Shown: positions 23,415 to 35,000, counted from the first letter of the stretch. The stretch is 64,000 nt of DNA from Platerodrilus igneus (GCA_036346225.1 JARFIW010000942.1:1-64000), one strand, 5' to 3'. Numbers and translations: made by a program. Notes: a model not told the origin generated them from the letters alone.

Positions 23415-23632
23415 ATTTAAATTGTGCAGTGCGCTTGCGCCTCTTAAAGTAAAACGCGTGCGAAAGTGGTTTTGTGACGTTTATCGACGACTCTTCTTTC
23501 GACCTAGTAACGGGAAGGTTGTGCGTGACAAGCTATACCCAATAAGTATAGTGCTTGCAACAGTGCATTCAACTGACTCCCCCGGGAGCATTCCAGCAAC
23601 ATTGAAGAGGACCACACACCAAGGACAATACT
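23415..23632 (+). other. Candidate first exon with strong 5' splice site
   Basis: A short GC-richer island in AT-rich DNA ends at CTG|GTGAGTGAAT (donor at 23633), close to the splice consensus. It reads like an insect 5' leader (for example the AACAGTGCATTCAACTGACT stretch). An ORF passes through it (23422-23637) but resembles nothing known. No acceptor or downstream coding exon can be tied to it. This is an inference from composition and one splice motif. Confidence 0.3.
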
Positions 23633-23639
23633 GGTGAGT

Positions 23640-26340
23640 GAATTTATGCCTTTTGTTTGTTAATTTTACATGCATACAACTTTCGCATTTAAAGCTCGCG
23701 TTTTGTTATATTTTCGCATTACAGTCCACGATTAAATAAGACGCGCCAGCACCTTTATCTAAGTTTAATTAATTGACAATAATTCATTTTATGCGTAGCG
23801 GATCACACATGAATTTTCTCATTGGAAGTGATAAGATAAACAGATAGATATTTTAAATTATATATATATTGCAATTTATTTCCATATATAGGAGTAGCCT
23901 TGGCATATACCTATTAAGTTAATCTATTTTTTAATATTATATTAAATAAGATAAAATGAAATGTTACGGATTATTACAAAAAAAAACATGGTCCTTGCAC
24001 AAATGGTTCTGTATTATTGTGACGTGTGCTTAGAGAAAAATTTAGCAAGTCAGAACACTAACTTTGGTGAATGATGTAACTATTATCCACCACCACTACG
24101 TTCGCAGAGGTCTAAACAAAGTTGTAGGTTTATCCGTATTAATTATGACCTTTGGAACCTTCCGGACTAACTTGGAATTCTAACTCACGCGGTTGATTGA
24201 AAAGACTTTCAGGGGGGGGTGGTTTCTTTTTTTTACGGATATTATATGGAGCCACTACTTTATTAAATTTTATCTTTAACAAGAAAACACCAAAGGGGAA
24301 AAATAGAAACCTCTCAGTGTGTTAACGTTTCGTAAGGAAAATGTTTTTGTTCCTACATGCTTATCCTCGCTCTTATAGGAGAATACTAATACACATAATA
24401 AAAGGAGACACTGTTCGTGTTTCAAAGCACCTCAACATAATTATGCATTGCTATCTATCTATAATTAATTTAAATCCGACTATATGGTATTTCTTTTAAC
24501 TATAAATGTGGTAGTAATATAACTGATTCTTTGAATAATAGAATTGACGTCTCGAACCAGTTTTTCTAATTTAGGATCAACTTTCGTGAGAGGTATTGTA
24601 CAGCTTGAACATCTTTATATTGATTAATGCTAAAAGAATAATAAAGATAACCCAATTAAGTGTATCTATTACTAATAAAATTTATCTTTACAAAATCAAC
24701 TAAAATTTAATTTTCAAATTAGTCATTATTAAAATTTTTACTTGAATTTAACATTTTTGAAAAATATGAAGGGGTGTCGGAGGTATCAAATCTGGTACCT
24801 TCGATTCACAAAAGAGATCATATATTTATTTTATATCATTGGTATCTAAATTGTGTATTGATCACTTAATCATATTTCAAGTAACTGTATTTCTAAAAAT
24901 GTATTTAACACGAATGAGATAATATATCTTGTAAATAAATTTTTAATTTATTAGTCTTAATTAAAGGAAGTTCGTGCATAAAATAAAAATTTTAGCGATA
25001 GTCGTTTAGTTTGATAATCAAAAGAAAATGGTTTTGGAACAAATCACCATTCTGTTTATTTCTTATGGCATATAATAAACCTTTCAATAACGTGAGGGTC
25101 CATCTTCAGATTGCAACCCGAAAAGTGCCCCTAACAGCATTCTGGATTCCAACTACCACGTTGAACATTTGTCCTTGCGCGTGTCAAACAGGTTCAATAA
25201 ACTGCATCGCTAAATGGTAGCATCTTGAGTAAAGCGTGAATACCGGTTTTATTAATCAATGTATATCTCCATTATTTCCGAATTTTTGTCACATCCTCTG
25301 TAGAAATTATGAATATTTCATATTGTTGTGTAATTTTGCATATATTTATTTTCTAAATTTAGTTGCGCTGAAAGATAATAAAATTAACTATACCTTTCAG
25401 GTAAGGATTATACTAACCATTAGTTAATGTTCTTGACTTAATTACACTTGTGTGCCATGAGCACAGCTATTCTAAGAATTGCCGCCAAGGAACTAAGAAA
25501 ACGCATTTTGATTCCTTAGTGGTTAAAACTCAACTAACTTGTTTTCCGTTAAAGCTGGCGCTGTCTAACGAAACAAACAATACGAGGTGTACCTTAAGAG
25601 CAGCAGATACACAGTTATCCTGTGACTTCTCTTGAACTTGGAATAAACGAATTTATATTTCGGGTTTTTAGGAACATTTATTTTTTATTTTAGAAGAACA
25701 TAAAACTTTAGATGTTAAATAATTTTATGGGACTGAATATTCTGTTGAGATGAATTTTAAAAAATAAAAATAATCTATACGTTATAATATTGATTTGTAG
25801 AGAAACTAGAAAACTAGCATGCTTCATTATAAGCAATTTGCTGTATATAAATACTGCATTTGTGTTCTTTCATAGTCCATTTATGTACAATACAGTTATT
25901 CTTGCGTTTTATTATATGAATATTCCTGTCCAATGAGTGTCTGAGGAAAGAATAATAGTAGAGGTCTTTCAAAACCTCATGGGCTGTTGCGCAGAAACCA
26001 ATTTAAGTTATTTACGTTAAAGTGCGTCCTAAAAGCATTTACAACTCAGCTGTTGCGTATTAAGATTTGTAGTTCACTATTATTGTTTTTGATTATAATT
26101 TATGAGATTTCAGCTTTGATTCAACTTCAACCAGTTTTTTCAAAACTACTGCAACTCAGTCTAGTTTTTTATTTGTACGTATAATGAAGGTTTCAATTTA
26201 GTTAGACGAATAATGTTTGGTTTTACAGATTATTTTGTTATTTCTGAGCTTTTAATTTTACAATAAGTAACCGCATGAAAACAATTCATAGTCAAGGAAG
26301 GCAAATTATTTATAGTGTGTAAAGTTTATATGAAAAGAAA
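23640..26340. other. AT-rich region without recognisable gene
   Basis: 2.7 kb with only short, unlike-protein ORFs on both strands. I see no terminal repeats and no conserved protein motif. It may hold introns or flanks of the candidate exon at 23415-23632. Confidence 0.4.
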
Positions 26341-26343
26341 AGA

Positions 26344-26505
26344 ATGCCTGTCATCCCTACGAATAATTTACAAAAACGAGTTGCAACAGCAACTGGAGTT
26401 GGACTAAACACTGTCGAACGAATTATTTCAGAAGGAAGAAAATTAATAAGAGAAGTCCTAAATCTAATGCGGGCCAATTTGAGGATTGTGGTAGCAATTT
26501 TATGA
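26344..26505 (+). pseudogene. Helix-turn-helix fragment, transposase-like
   Basis: A 53-codon frame, ATG to TGA, containing QKRVATATGVGLNTVERII. This is a helix-turn-helix of the kind found at the N-terminus of insect DDE transposases and uncharacterised insect proteins. No catalytic domain follows. It is probably the remaining start of a DNA transposon gene; the family is not assigned. Confidence 0.45.
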
Positions 26506-26793
26506 TTCTATGAAATATGCATTCTTAAAAAATAATAAGAGGACAGTATTTTGGCTGCCAAGAGTTTTAAAAAATTTAGCCTGTCTATTTTTATCCACAC
26601 ACGCACAGAAACATGACACACGAATAAAACAATAAACAATACACCAAAAAGGTTACAGGTTCCGCATACAAACATTGTACTTTTATAATTTATATTATTG
26701 TTGCGAGCTACTACTAGGCAACCCATCAAACACACAAGCGCTGTAGACTCTGCATACTTTTCAGGATACGAGATTTCTTCTAGCAATCAATTA

Positions 26794-27284
26794 CACACAA
26801 AACGCTCGGGGCACGGCGTATTCTCAAGGATTCCAGAATTGTTCTAGAAATTACGGGAGCATGAGTCATCCTTGTAATCCAGAGTATATACAAGACCGCT
26901 AATGAATGCAAGGGTCAGTCTATTTTTGAATGTCTAATATAAATTATATCGTGTACAGTAAGCGTAGTTGAGCTTTCGGAATATATACATAAATGATATA
27001 AGCTGTGTCTAATGTACATGCAGCTTGTGGTATACATAAATAAATAGAAGTGTATAAATAAATAGTTGTGTTAGTGGTTAATGGACCTATGGTAGAGGAG
27101 TTAGTTTAAGAAGATATTAGTGCTTGTCAATTCATTAGTGTAATAGTGCTTCATTGTTAAGTGGACTGAAAACATCTATAAATAAGGCATATACTGTAAA
27201 TTAGACTTGTGAACAGTGAGTAATAAAGACCATTATTATTACTTGTTTTAAATTAAAGAAACGCGGAAGTAGTAACCCGTTACA
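26794..27284 (+). repeat. Solo LTR of the macro-domain gypsy family
   Basis: The reverse complement of the LTR at 12921-13443, so it lies in the opposite orientation to the full element. The first ~30 bp (TGTTGCGATCC side) are missing; the right end TAACCCGTTACA is intact. It is clearly more diverged than the pair around the full element, so the family has been active over a long time here. Confidence 0.88.
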
Positions 27285-27467
27285 TTATGTTGATAAATTA
27301 CTGGTTATGCAATCCACATAGCATAGCAGTTGAGTTAATTCAGAATACGCATCCGGAATTTGAATGTTTTTAGATTTTACTTATATTGTATTGTTCTTTC
27401 TTTTTATACGATACCTCTCGCTTCCTTCATTGCGCATCTCACAGCCCATGAGATTTTGAAAGACCTA

Positions 27468-27600
27468 GGGCCAACTGCACCGCTTACACTTACACAACTA
27501 AGATTCACTTACAACGTAAGTGCAACTACACCGCATCAAATTGTCACCTTAAGTGTAACTTTAGCTAAGGTGTGATTTAAGTAACCCTTACCGTGCCCTT
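27468..27600 (+). repeat. Harbinger left terminal inverted repeat and subterminal repeats
   Basis: The terminus is GGGCCAACTGCACCG. Inside it are several short CACTTA/TAAGTG words in both orientations (27480-27580), the usual binding-site layout for the Myb/SANT partner. Confidence 0.8.
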
Positions 27601-27679
27601 ACCCTACAGGTTGAGGTTATGTTCAGTTCTTGTTTACAATTTGCCGGTCTGATGGTCAAGCTTTGTTGTGAAGATTATT

Positions 27680-27855
27680 ATGGATTTGATTTTTGGTGTA
27701 GAACTGTTTGATGAAATAGATGAATTGGAACTAATAGAATTCGGTATTCCTAGAAATATGATTGTCAGGCAAGACTACTACAACAGCTTGCCAGATTATA
27801 AATTTTTTAAGAAATTTAGGTTAACCAAAGAAACCCTAATGTTTGTATTGCCACA
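27680..27855 (+). CDS. Harbinger transposase, exon 1 (5' part before the gypsy)
   Basis: An ATG at 27680 (MDLIFGVELFD) starts the transposase. The N-terminal region ends in YKFFKKFRLTKETLMFVLP, the HARBI1-type motif before the nuclease. The gypsy LTR cuts the codon after Pro. Removing the gypsy and one 5-bp target copy restores the frame at 32169 with VEDQLELP, as expected for the family. The intact product would be about 363 residues, close to HARBI1 proteins. Confidence 0.88.
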
Positions 27856-28022
27856 TGTAGTATTTGTATGTTGGAAGGATATATTACTACTTAATTGAAC
27901 AATACTAAATGCTTTATTCTGCCACTTCAATACATCTCCAATTTTCTAATTTACACTTCTTTCAAAGTCCCCCTAGCTACTCTGATCTAGTATATCAATC
28001 CCGTAACCTTGGCAACACCACA
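27856..28022 (-). repeat. Second gypsy 3' LTR
   Basis: 167 bp, TG...CA on the element strand, matching 31996-32163. Confidence 0.92.
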
Positions 28023-28033
28023 ATCCCCCCCTT
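28023..28033 (-). other. Polypurine tract of the second gypsy
   Basis: Minus strand AAGGGGGGGAT directly next to the 3' LTR. Confidence 0.75.
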
Positions 28034-28058
28034 GGTTTGAACTAAAAGAATCTAACAC

Positions 28059-29256
28059 CTAGTTGCAAACATAATCATCCAACCATTTTGGCGGGCGTAC
28101 CGAACGTTGACAACGACGAGCAACTGGTTCCCTTGAACTATTCGAACTGGAAGTAGCAGTGACATCTTCAGGGACCGGATCGTCAACAGTAGTAACAGGC
28201 GACGGATCCCGTGGAGCATACTTTTCAACATCATTTTTATGTCGTCGAATTTCACGCGACGGTGTTTGTATTGCCACTACTGGATCATTGACACTAGTGA
28301 CCACACCTGTCTCCTCCTCGAATTTGGATTGAAATTTATTTTTAGAAAAGGGTCTTTAATAAGAACTTCATCACCCAATGCGATTTGTTTTCTTGGAAAT
28401 TCATTGGGGATACAAGATTTTGCTTTGTTGAATGAATCTCGATCACGAACACCTTGTTCCCAAACCCTTTCACGTATTGATGGCAATTTATCACGAATAA
28501 CACGTCCAAAAATAATTCGGCTGGACTTTACCCGTAACAGTATGGGGTGTAGAGCGATACATTTACTCCAATATTTCTTCTGTACAAGCATTATGTTGTT
28601 TTAAACAAGCTATCTGAATAATTTTCTGCAAACACCGATTTTGCCTTTCCACTTGTCCATTGGCTTGAGCCCAGTACGGTTCCGTTGTATAATGAAGAAT
28701 TCCAAATGACTTACAGAACGTCATAAATTCTGATCGGAACTGTGGACCGTTGTCTGCTGTAATTGAGTACGGAATGCCATACCTAGCGAACAGCTTTTTT
28801 AAGTAGGAAATTGTATCAAACGCAGTACATCTCTTCATCACTTTGATTTCAAAAACTTACTAAAAAAATTAAACACAAGTGGTCGTTAGCCGACGGTAAA
28901 GCCTTGAAATCAACGGCTATGTCTTGCCACGGACCATCTGGAAGTTGGCGTCTGGACATAGGTTCCATGATTATTTCCTTACCAACTTTTTGACAATAGT
29001 CGCAGGTACGAACAAAATTTTCAGCTTCTTTGTCAATTCCAGGCCACCACACTTTCGATCGCAACCTATCCTTCATTTTAGTAATACCAGGATGTCCTTC
29101 ATGTGCAATCTGTAGAACACGGTCTCGAAGAGCAGTAGGAACTACGATGCGAGCTCCTCTTAGCAATACCTCATCTACTACACAAAGTTCAGACGCCAGG
29201 AAAGAATAAGGTTTAAACTTAGGTGTTATACCTAACTGTAAATCTAAAAAACCCAA
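28059..29256 (-). pseudogene. Second gypsy integrase
   Basis: Zinc-binding part HEGHPGITKMKDRLRSKVWW ... CDYCQK; core with WQDIAVDFKALPS (first D), ITADNGPQFRS (second D) and QANGQVERQNR (E); C-terminal part with QIALGDEVLIKDP and a basic tail. At least three frame changes (about 28850, 28580 and 28290) split it. A few codons seem missing between the first core strand and the next frame (DHLCLIFLVSF, then MMKRCTAF). Confidence 0.85.
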
Positions 29257-29343
29257 ATTTCCCTGTAGACCTTTTCGTGTAAAGTAACTGCTATCGGTAC
29301 CAGTTGTTGTACAAACATAACTAAATTTCTTTCATACATTCAT

Positions 29344-30717
29344 TTATTGTAGTAATTGACTCATCCACTTGAAGTAAACGAGACAATGGATCTGCAATGT
29401 TATTTTGCCTTTAGCATACCTAACAACGAATTTGAAGCCTTGGAGTCTAAGAATCCATCTTTCTAACCGAGCACACGGTTTCGAACGTGGTCCGAAAATT
29501 GTTTGTAGAGGTTTATGATCCGTAACCAATTCGAACTCCCGTCCAAGTAAGTATATTCGAAGTCTTTCTACTGCAAAACTAGTGCAAGTGCCTCTTTTCA
29601 GTCTGTGAATATCGACGTTCAACTGAAGAAAGCGAGCGACTAACGTAGCAAATTGGATGAATATCATCTCCTTTTCTTTGTAATAATACTGCCCCTAATC
29701 CCACGGGACTAGCATCTCCCATAACTATGGTAGGTAGATCCAGGTCAAAAAATTCTAAGCTGCTTTCATTAGACAGCAGTGACTGGACATGTATAAAATC
29801 TTGTTCCGCCCTACCAGTCCATTGAAATGGTGAAAAACGAGCAGTTTGTTGCAAATAATCTAATTCCGTAGAAAGGTTAGGAATAAATTTTCCCGTAAGT
29901 TACCAGACCCAGAAATGACCGAAGCTCCTCTGCTGTAGCTGGCGAACGAAATTTTTAAGTGCTTGAATTTTATTAAATGTAGGTCGTAGGTTGTGACTAA
30001 TAATGTGTCCTAAAATGAGACGGCGTCCTTTCGAAATTCTGACTTCCCAGGATTAATAACTAGACCCAGTTCTTGTAAACGACGGAGTACTGCTTGTAAA
30101 TTAGCATCGTGTTCTTCTGTCGTTCTTCCAAAAATTAGCAAATCGTCTAAATAATTAAAAACGCCCAAAAGCCCAGACAAAACGCTTTCAAGAATTCTTT
30201 GAAACATTTCAGGTGCACATTTAAGTCCGAACATTAACCTCGATACCGGAAAAGACCAATATGTGTATTAAAAGTAGTTATTTCACGTGACTGCTGATCC
30301 AATTCAATCTGATGATAAGCCTGACGGAGATCTATCTTGCTAAACACTTTTGCATCCTTCAGTAATGGGGCAACATCCTCAATCATAGGTATGGGATGCT
30401 TTTCGTTAAGTACAGCTTCATTGACACGACCATATCTACACAAATGCGAAAGTGTTGTCCGACTTAGGAACAGGAACTACAGGCGATACCCATTTGCTTG
30501 CTCCTTCGACCTTCTCGATAATTTCTAGATGTAATAGCTCTGTAATTTGGTCTTCGATCCGCTTTCGTAAGCTGTATGGTACTCGACGAAGGGGTTGAAT
30601 GCATGGTGCAACACTTGAATCAATAGGAATAGTTAGTTGAAAATCTTTAAGCTTACCTAAAAGCGCAGTTGGGGTCATAGAAATTGTTTGTACCCGAACT
30701 TCTGTACATGCATCCAA
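29344..30717 (-). pseudogene. Second gypsy reverse transcriptase and RNase H
   Basis: RT motifs spread over three frames: ASKWVSPVVPVPKS, FSKIDLRQAYHQIEL, MFGLKCAPEMFQRIL and the catalytic YLDDLLIFG. RNase H: VMGDASPVGLGAVLLQ and VTDHKPLQTIFG. Breaks lie near 30440, 30234, 30010-29854 and 29600, several at short homopolymers. Confidence 0.88.
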
Positions 30718-30719
30718 AC

Positions 30720-31020
30720 CAACACGTAAAACTTTAAACTTCTTCGCATCATTACGACCAAGAATTGTAGTAAAATTCTCTTCAATGACAACGACAGAAA
30801 CCCTATGCGAGATATTATTACAAACTACATCTATACACTCGCCGTAAACAATACAGTATACTGAAGTTGACCAGAACCATCAAAGAAATTTAAATCAGGA
30901 CTAGGTTCGTAACAGTAAAATTGTAAGCCATTTAGACGCAGATTTTCCCAGTTTTCTTTCGACATCATAGTATGTAGTGCACCAGAATCCACGAATGCTT
31001 AATGTATTACTCCTCCGAAT
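30720..31020 (-). pseudogene. Second gypsy protease region
   Basis: Minus-strand sequence near 30990-30960 reads VDSGALHTMMSKENW, an aspartic protease active site of the D-S-G type. Frames are broken on both sides by stops, so no long ORF covers it. Confidence 0.7.
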
Positions 31021-31087
31021 TTACATGCAACTATTTCTTCTGGTTGATTACCAGTTTCCGAGTTAAACGCAAAAATGGATTCATCTG

Positions 31088-31959
31088 TCACTTGCTTGAC
31101 AGTCGAACTTTACCTGTGCCCAAATTTGAATTACCGCTTGAGCGACACATACGTGCAAAATGGCCAGTCTTTTTGCATTTATTACACACAGCGTTAAGCG
31201 CCGGACACCTACTGTCTTTTGGAACATGAACCTCGGTTCCACAGCAAACGCATATTAGTGTTTTAGATTCACCAGATGAAAATTTATTTTGCTTAGACTT
31301 AACTAAATTTGCCTTCTCTCCCATCTTCTTCTTCTTATGCCGTTCTGTAGTTTTGCACACGGAAGTCGAATTTGTAGAAAATGGTGAATTACCAGAAACA
31401 GTTAAGTTATTAGCCATTATTCCAGCTTGTGATAACACTGTTTCAAATGTACGGCAAGCCTTTCAGCTTCGTCCAAGGTCAGAGAATCTTTTCCATAAGC
31501 CGGGAACGGAGTTCATTCGATGAAATGCCATTAATTAACTGACCTAGGATAGCTTCGTCAACAGCTGGTCCATTAAAACTACACCGTTGAACTTGCTTTC
31601 GAATACGAGTAAGAAATGCGGTAATGTTTTCGTCCTTTCCTTGGCGCACTTGAGATAAAACATACCGTTCATACCACTTTGTTTTAAGCCCAATTTTGAC
31701 TCTAAACATTCTAAAGTGTATGTGTAAGCATCAGTACCATCAGGAAACTCGGTAACTGTAGGTAGAGAAAATAAACATCTTGAAGAGCCGGACCGCCTAA
31801 CAGTAAAAGTTTTGCCTGTTTGACCTTCGCATCAGTTATCTTTTCACTGATGAAGTAAAATTCAAGAGTCTGTTTCCATCTCTGCCAGTCATGAGGTGAT
31901 GCAGTTCGAAGTGCAAATGACGGAATATGCATTTTCTCAATGTTGCAATAATTTTTCAA
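31088..31959 (-). pseudogene. Second gypsy Gag
   Basis: Three frames (31959-31711, 31709-31479, 31438-31088) form one Gag: DWQRWKQTLEFYF near the start, YVLSQVRQGKDENITAFLTR in the capsid-like part, and two zinc knuckles near the end. The second knuckle, CNKCKKTGHFARMC, is canonical C-x2-C-x4-H-x4-C. Single-base shifts separate the frames. Confidence 0.85.
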
Positions 31960-31980
31960 ATTATTTTACATTAACCCAAA

Positions 31981-31993
31981 ATCCTCGTCGCCA
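31981..31993 (-). other. Primer-binding site of the second gypsy
   Basis: TGGCGACGAGGAT on the minus strand, 2 nt inside the 5' LTR. Confidence 0.75.
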
Positions 31994-31995
31994 AT

Positions 31996-32163
31996 TGTAG
32001 TATTTGTATGTTGGAAGGATATATTACTACTTAATTGAACAATACTAAATGCTTTATTCTGCCACTTCAATACATCTCCAATTCTCTAATTTACACTTCT
32101 TTCAAAAGTCCCCCTAGCTACACTGATCTAGTATATCAATCCCGTAACCTTGGCAACACCACA
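31996..32163 (-). repeat. Second gypsy 5' LTR
   Basis: 168 bp, matching 27856-28022 with two substitutions and one indel. Confidence 0.92.
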
Positions 32164-32168
32164 CCACA

Positions 32169-33259
32169 AGTAGAAGATCAACTTGAACTTCCCTTGGATA
32201 TGTAATCAGTTTCTTAATTTATAGCAAAGGTATGTGTTAAAATATTTATTGTAGGAATAATAGTGTGCCACCGATTATTCAAATACTTACTTGCTTGAGA
32301 TATTTTGCTGCAGGTGGCCATATTGATGCAGTAGCAGATTACATGGGAATGGATCCAACTACAGCAGGAAGAATTATTCATAGGGTCTCGAGGGCAATAA
32401 CTTCTTTATATAGAAGATTTATTAAACTTCCAACAACGCAGGCGACCAAAACAACAACAAAATCAGACTTTTATTCTATAGCTAGATTTCCCAATGTAGT
32501 CGGAGCTATAGACTGCACACATATAAAAGTGTTGTCGCCAGGCTGGTATTAACATATTATAGTATGTTAAATTAATTGTTCAATTGTTGTAGGTGGAGAT
32601 GCTGCTGAAATTTTTCGTAAGCGCAAAGGTTTTTTCTCTATTAATGTGCAGGCTGTTTGTGATGCAAATTGCAACTTTATTGACGTTGTTGCACGGTGGC
32701 CTGGGTCAAGCCATGACAGTATAATTTTTAATATTTCTAATATAAAAAGTATATTTGAAACAAATAGGATGCCACAGTGTGTCTTATTAGGTATGAATTT
32801 GAAAATACTGGTCCGTCACAAATTTAGAGAACAAGATGTGTAATTTTGTTAACATTTTTAGGTGATAAAGGTTACGAATTAAAAAATTATTTCTTAACAC
32901 CACTATTAAATCCCATAACTGAAGCAGAACGGTTATATAATGAGTCACATATTCGTACACGCAACAAAATAGAATGTACATTTGAAATTTTAAAGCGGAG
33001 ATTTCCGGTGCTGGCTTATGGTTGTAGATTGAAACTGGAAAATATCCAACCTGTCATTATTGCAGCAGCAGTTCTGCATAATATTACACGTATGCGAAAT
33101 GAAGCAGAACCAGGAGTTGATATCGAGGATATGAATGCCCAAGAATTAGATCAGTTGATTTTGAATGGTCAAATCCAACCCATTCCAGCAGCTGAGCCAG
33201 TTAATCGTCACAATACATACAGATCACTGCTAATTGAAACATATTTTGCTCATTTATAA
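32169..33259 (+). CDS. Harbinger transposase, rest of exon 1 and exons 2-4
   Basis: Exon 1 resumes at 32169 and ends at 32201 (donor GTAATC). Exon 2 is 32255-32541, exon 3 32593-32790, exon 4 32862-33259. Introns are 51-71 nt. The DDE nuclease shows [10 protein letters not shown] (first D), [10 protein letters not shown] (second D) and [15 protein letters not shown] (E), plus [18 protein letters not shown] upstream and VLHNI near the end. The exon lengths sum to a whole number of codons (about 363 residues) only if intron 2 uses a GC donor at 32542; a GT four bases later breaks the frame. The gypsy in exon 1 is the only clear lesion. It would cut and paste the element, and needs the Myb/SANT partner for nuclear entry and binding in known Harbingers. 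Confidence 0.88.
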
Positions 33260-33379
33260 CAAATTTACTAGTAAAATGTAATACTAAGTATAAAACATAA
33301 TTGTTATTTTAAGTAGTTTTTGTAGTTTTCCTAAATAATATTTAATAATAATGAACTTGTTTAACATATTATACAAATG

Positions 33380-34442
33380 TCAATCGAAACTGTTTTTTAA
33401 TTTTTTTATTTGCAACAATTTAATTTCAATGTCCAGTTCTAAAGACCTTTTGTGCAATCTAAATTCTTCCTCTTCTCTGACTTCTTTCTTAACAATATTG
33501 TCTAAAGACGTTTTTAAATATTCCGCCTTCAAAGTTGCCACCTCTGAATACTGCTGAGACAGAAAATTGGTGTGTATCGGCTGTACAGCTTTTGGCCTTC
33601 TACGCTCAGGTGTAAATAGAAGTTTCTTGTTGTGAGTAGATTTTAAATCCTTTGGCGAATGATCTTTCCAGCTCTAAAATTTTATATAATACATGTCTGA
33701 TATAACAACATCATACTTACCTTTAAATCATTCTCAACATTAACTTCAGGTATCTGATCCTCGGGTATCCGTTTGATTAAACAATTTTATATGGTTTAAG
33801 AGAAACAAAATAATTCACTATACCTTTAGATTGCTAGCAGCACTAGTTGACGCACATGAAGCTGTATTAAGTTGCTTTGATGTATTTTGTCTATTAGTAA
33901 CTAAAAAATTATTTACGACCGATGAATTTTCTACTACCTAAAATGTAAAATATGAGTAACGAGATTATACTATACAAACAACTTACAGCAATGTTTGGAA
34001 CTTCAGCTTCTTCAAATTCAAATAATTCTGAATCACCCCCAAATTCTTCTTCCATGCCATTAATGGTTATAGGATTCGTTATTTCCAATATATCATCCCT
34101 GCAAGGGTCAGTTTTGGGAAAATATGTTCCACCTCCTGTAGCATGTAGTTCCCGCTTATTCGCAGCTGCCAACTTCCTTACTTTTCCTTTCTTGTTTTCA
34201 TATAATTTTTTCAAACTATTCTTTGTTCTATACACTCCTGCAGGAGATTGAGAATTAAATTCTCGCGTGATTGCGTCCCAAGCACAGGTTTTTTCAGTCC
34301 ATGTCGACGCATCCGTCTTCTTGCATTTGATAATATTTTTATATTCCAAAATGCAGTGCATTAGAAGCATCTTCTCTTCATTGCTGAAGTTTACTTTTTT
34401 TCCTTTCTCCTGAACACATAACATGCTACGATTTGTGTTCAT
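33380..34442 (-). CDS. Harbinger Myb/SANT-like DNA-binding protein
   Basis: Four exons on the minus strand: 34442-33987, 33937-33824, 33759-33721 and 33673-33380, all in phase 0, giving about 300 residues. The N-terminal Myb/SANT-like domain (FSNEEKMLLMHCILEYKNII ... CAWDAITREFN ... LKKLYENKK) is followed by GGGTYFP, an acidic stretch, a Ser/Thr/Asn-rich linker and a C-terminal coiled coil (EEEEFRLHKRSLELDIEIK). In PIF-Harbinger elements this second protein binds the subterminal repeats and brings the transposase to the nucleus. No frameshift or stop is seen. The exon 3 acceptor (CCCGAG) has no pyrimidine tract and is the least certain junction. Confidence 0.85.
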
Positions 34443-34499
34443 TTTACCTCTACAACACCTTCTAAGTCACCACAAAGTTCAAATGAGGTTATGTAATTT

Positions 34500-34631
34500 C
34501 CTAGAAAATTGACGGTTAGGTAAGTGGCTCTTTCCACTTAACGGTGCAGCATACCTTAAAAAGTTGCCCTTAACCATCTAAAGTGGAACTTACGTATGTA
34601 TCACTTAAAATGAGAACGGTGCAGATGGCCC
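34500..34631 (-). repeat. Harbinger right terminal inverted repeat and subterminal repeats
   Basis: The terminus CGGTGCAGATGGCCC mirrors the left end. CACTTA/TAAGTG words and a second ACGGTGCAGCAT copy lie just inside (about 34515-34620). Confidence 0.8.
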
Positions 34632-34634
34632 CTA

Positions 34635-35000
34635 TACCTCAAATTATGACATTTATTAGCTTTTCCTATTTTTTAAAATGTGACATCGCTGCAATCACAA
34701 AACTTGTTAGTTCAGTTTAAAACCTATTTGGTCAAATAAATCTTTCAGCAATATTGAAGCGTCTTTGTGAGTCAACAAGTCGGATGAAAAGCGCCATTTG
34801 TCAACAATTTTCCGCAGTTGATCATAGCCATAAGACCCATTTATTTATATTTATTCCTCTAGTTAATGATTGCATCAAAATCGCATAATGTAAAGCCACC
34901 TTAACGGCAGATTTGGGATTTAGATTGGATTCCATTGGACAACTAAAGGTTTGTAGAAAAGATTCATTATAAAAACTAACTACGTTGTATGAATTATTGT
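34635..35000. other. Spacer upstream of the zinc-finger gene
   Basis: I see no gene. It ends in a splice acceptor-like TTGTATTACAG (35007), so part may be intron of the zinc-finger gene. Confidence 0.4.

Larger units (their letters stand above)
27856..32163 (-). mobile_element. Second Ty3/gypsy LTR retrotransposon, nested in Harbinger
   Basis: A 4.3-kb minus-strand element with very short LTRs (167/168 bp) and a CCACA target duplication (27851-27855, 32164-32168). A TGGCGACGAGG primer site lies 2 nt from the 5' LTR and a G-rich purine tract next to the 3' LTR. Gag, protease, RT, RNase H and integrase are all present but split into many frames. The LTRs differ by two substitutions and one indel. 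Confidence 0.94.
27468..34631 (+). mobile_element. PIF-Harbinger DNA transposon, nearly complete
   Basis: The left end GGGCCAACTGCACCG (27468) and right end CGGTGCAGATGGCCC (34631) form imperfect terminal inverted repeats flanked by CTA on both sides (27465-27467, 34632-34634), a 3-bp target duplication. Subterminal TAAGTG/CACTTA words are frequent at both ends. It carries the two genes usual for the superfamily, converging: a DDE transposase (plus) and a Myb/SANT protein (minus). Without the nested gypsy it would be about 2.85 kb. Confidence 0.92.
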
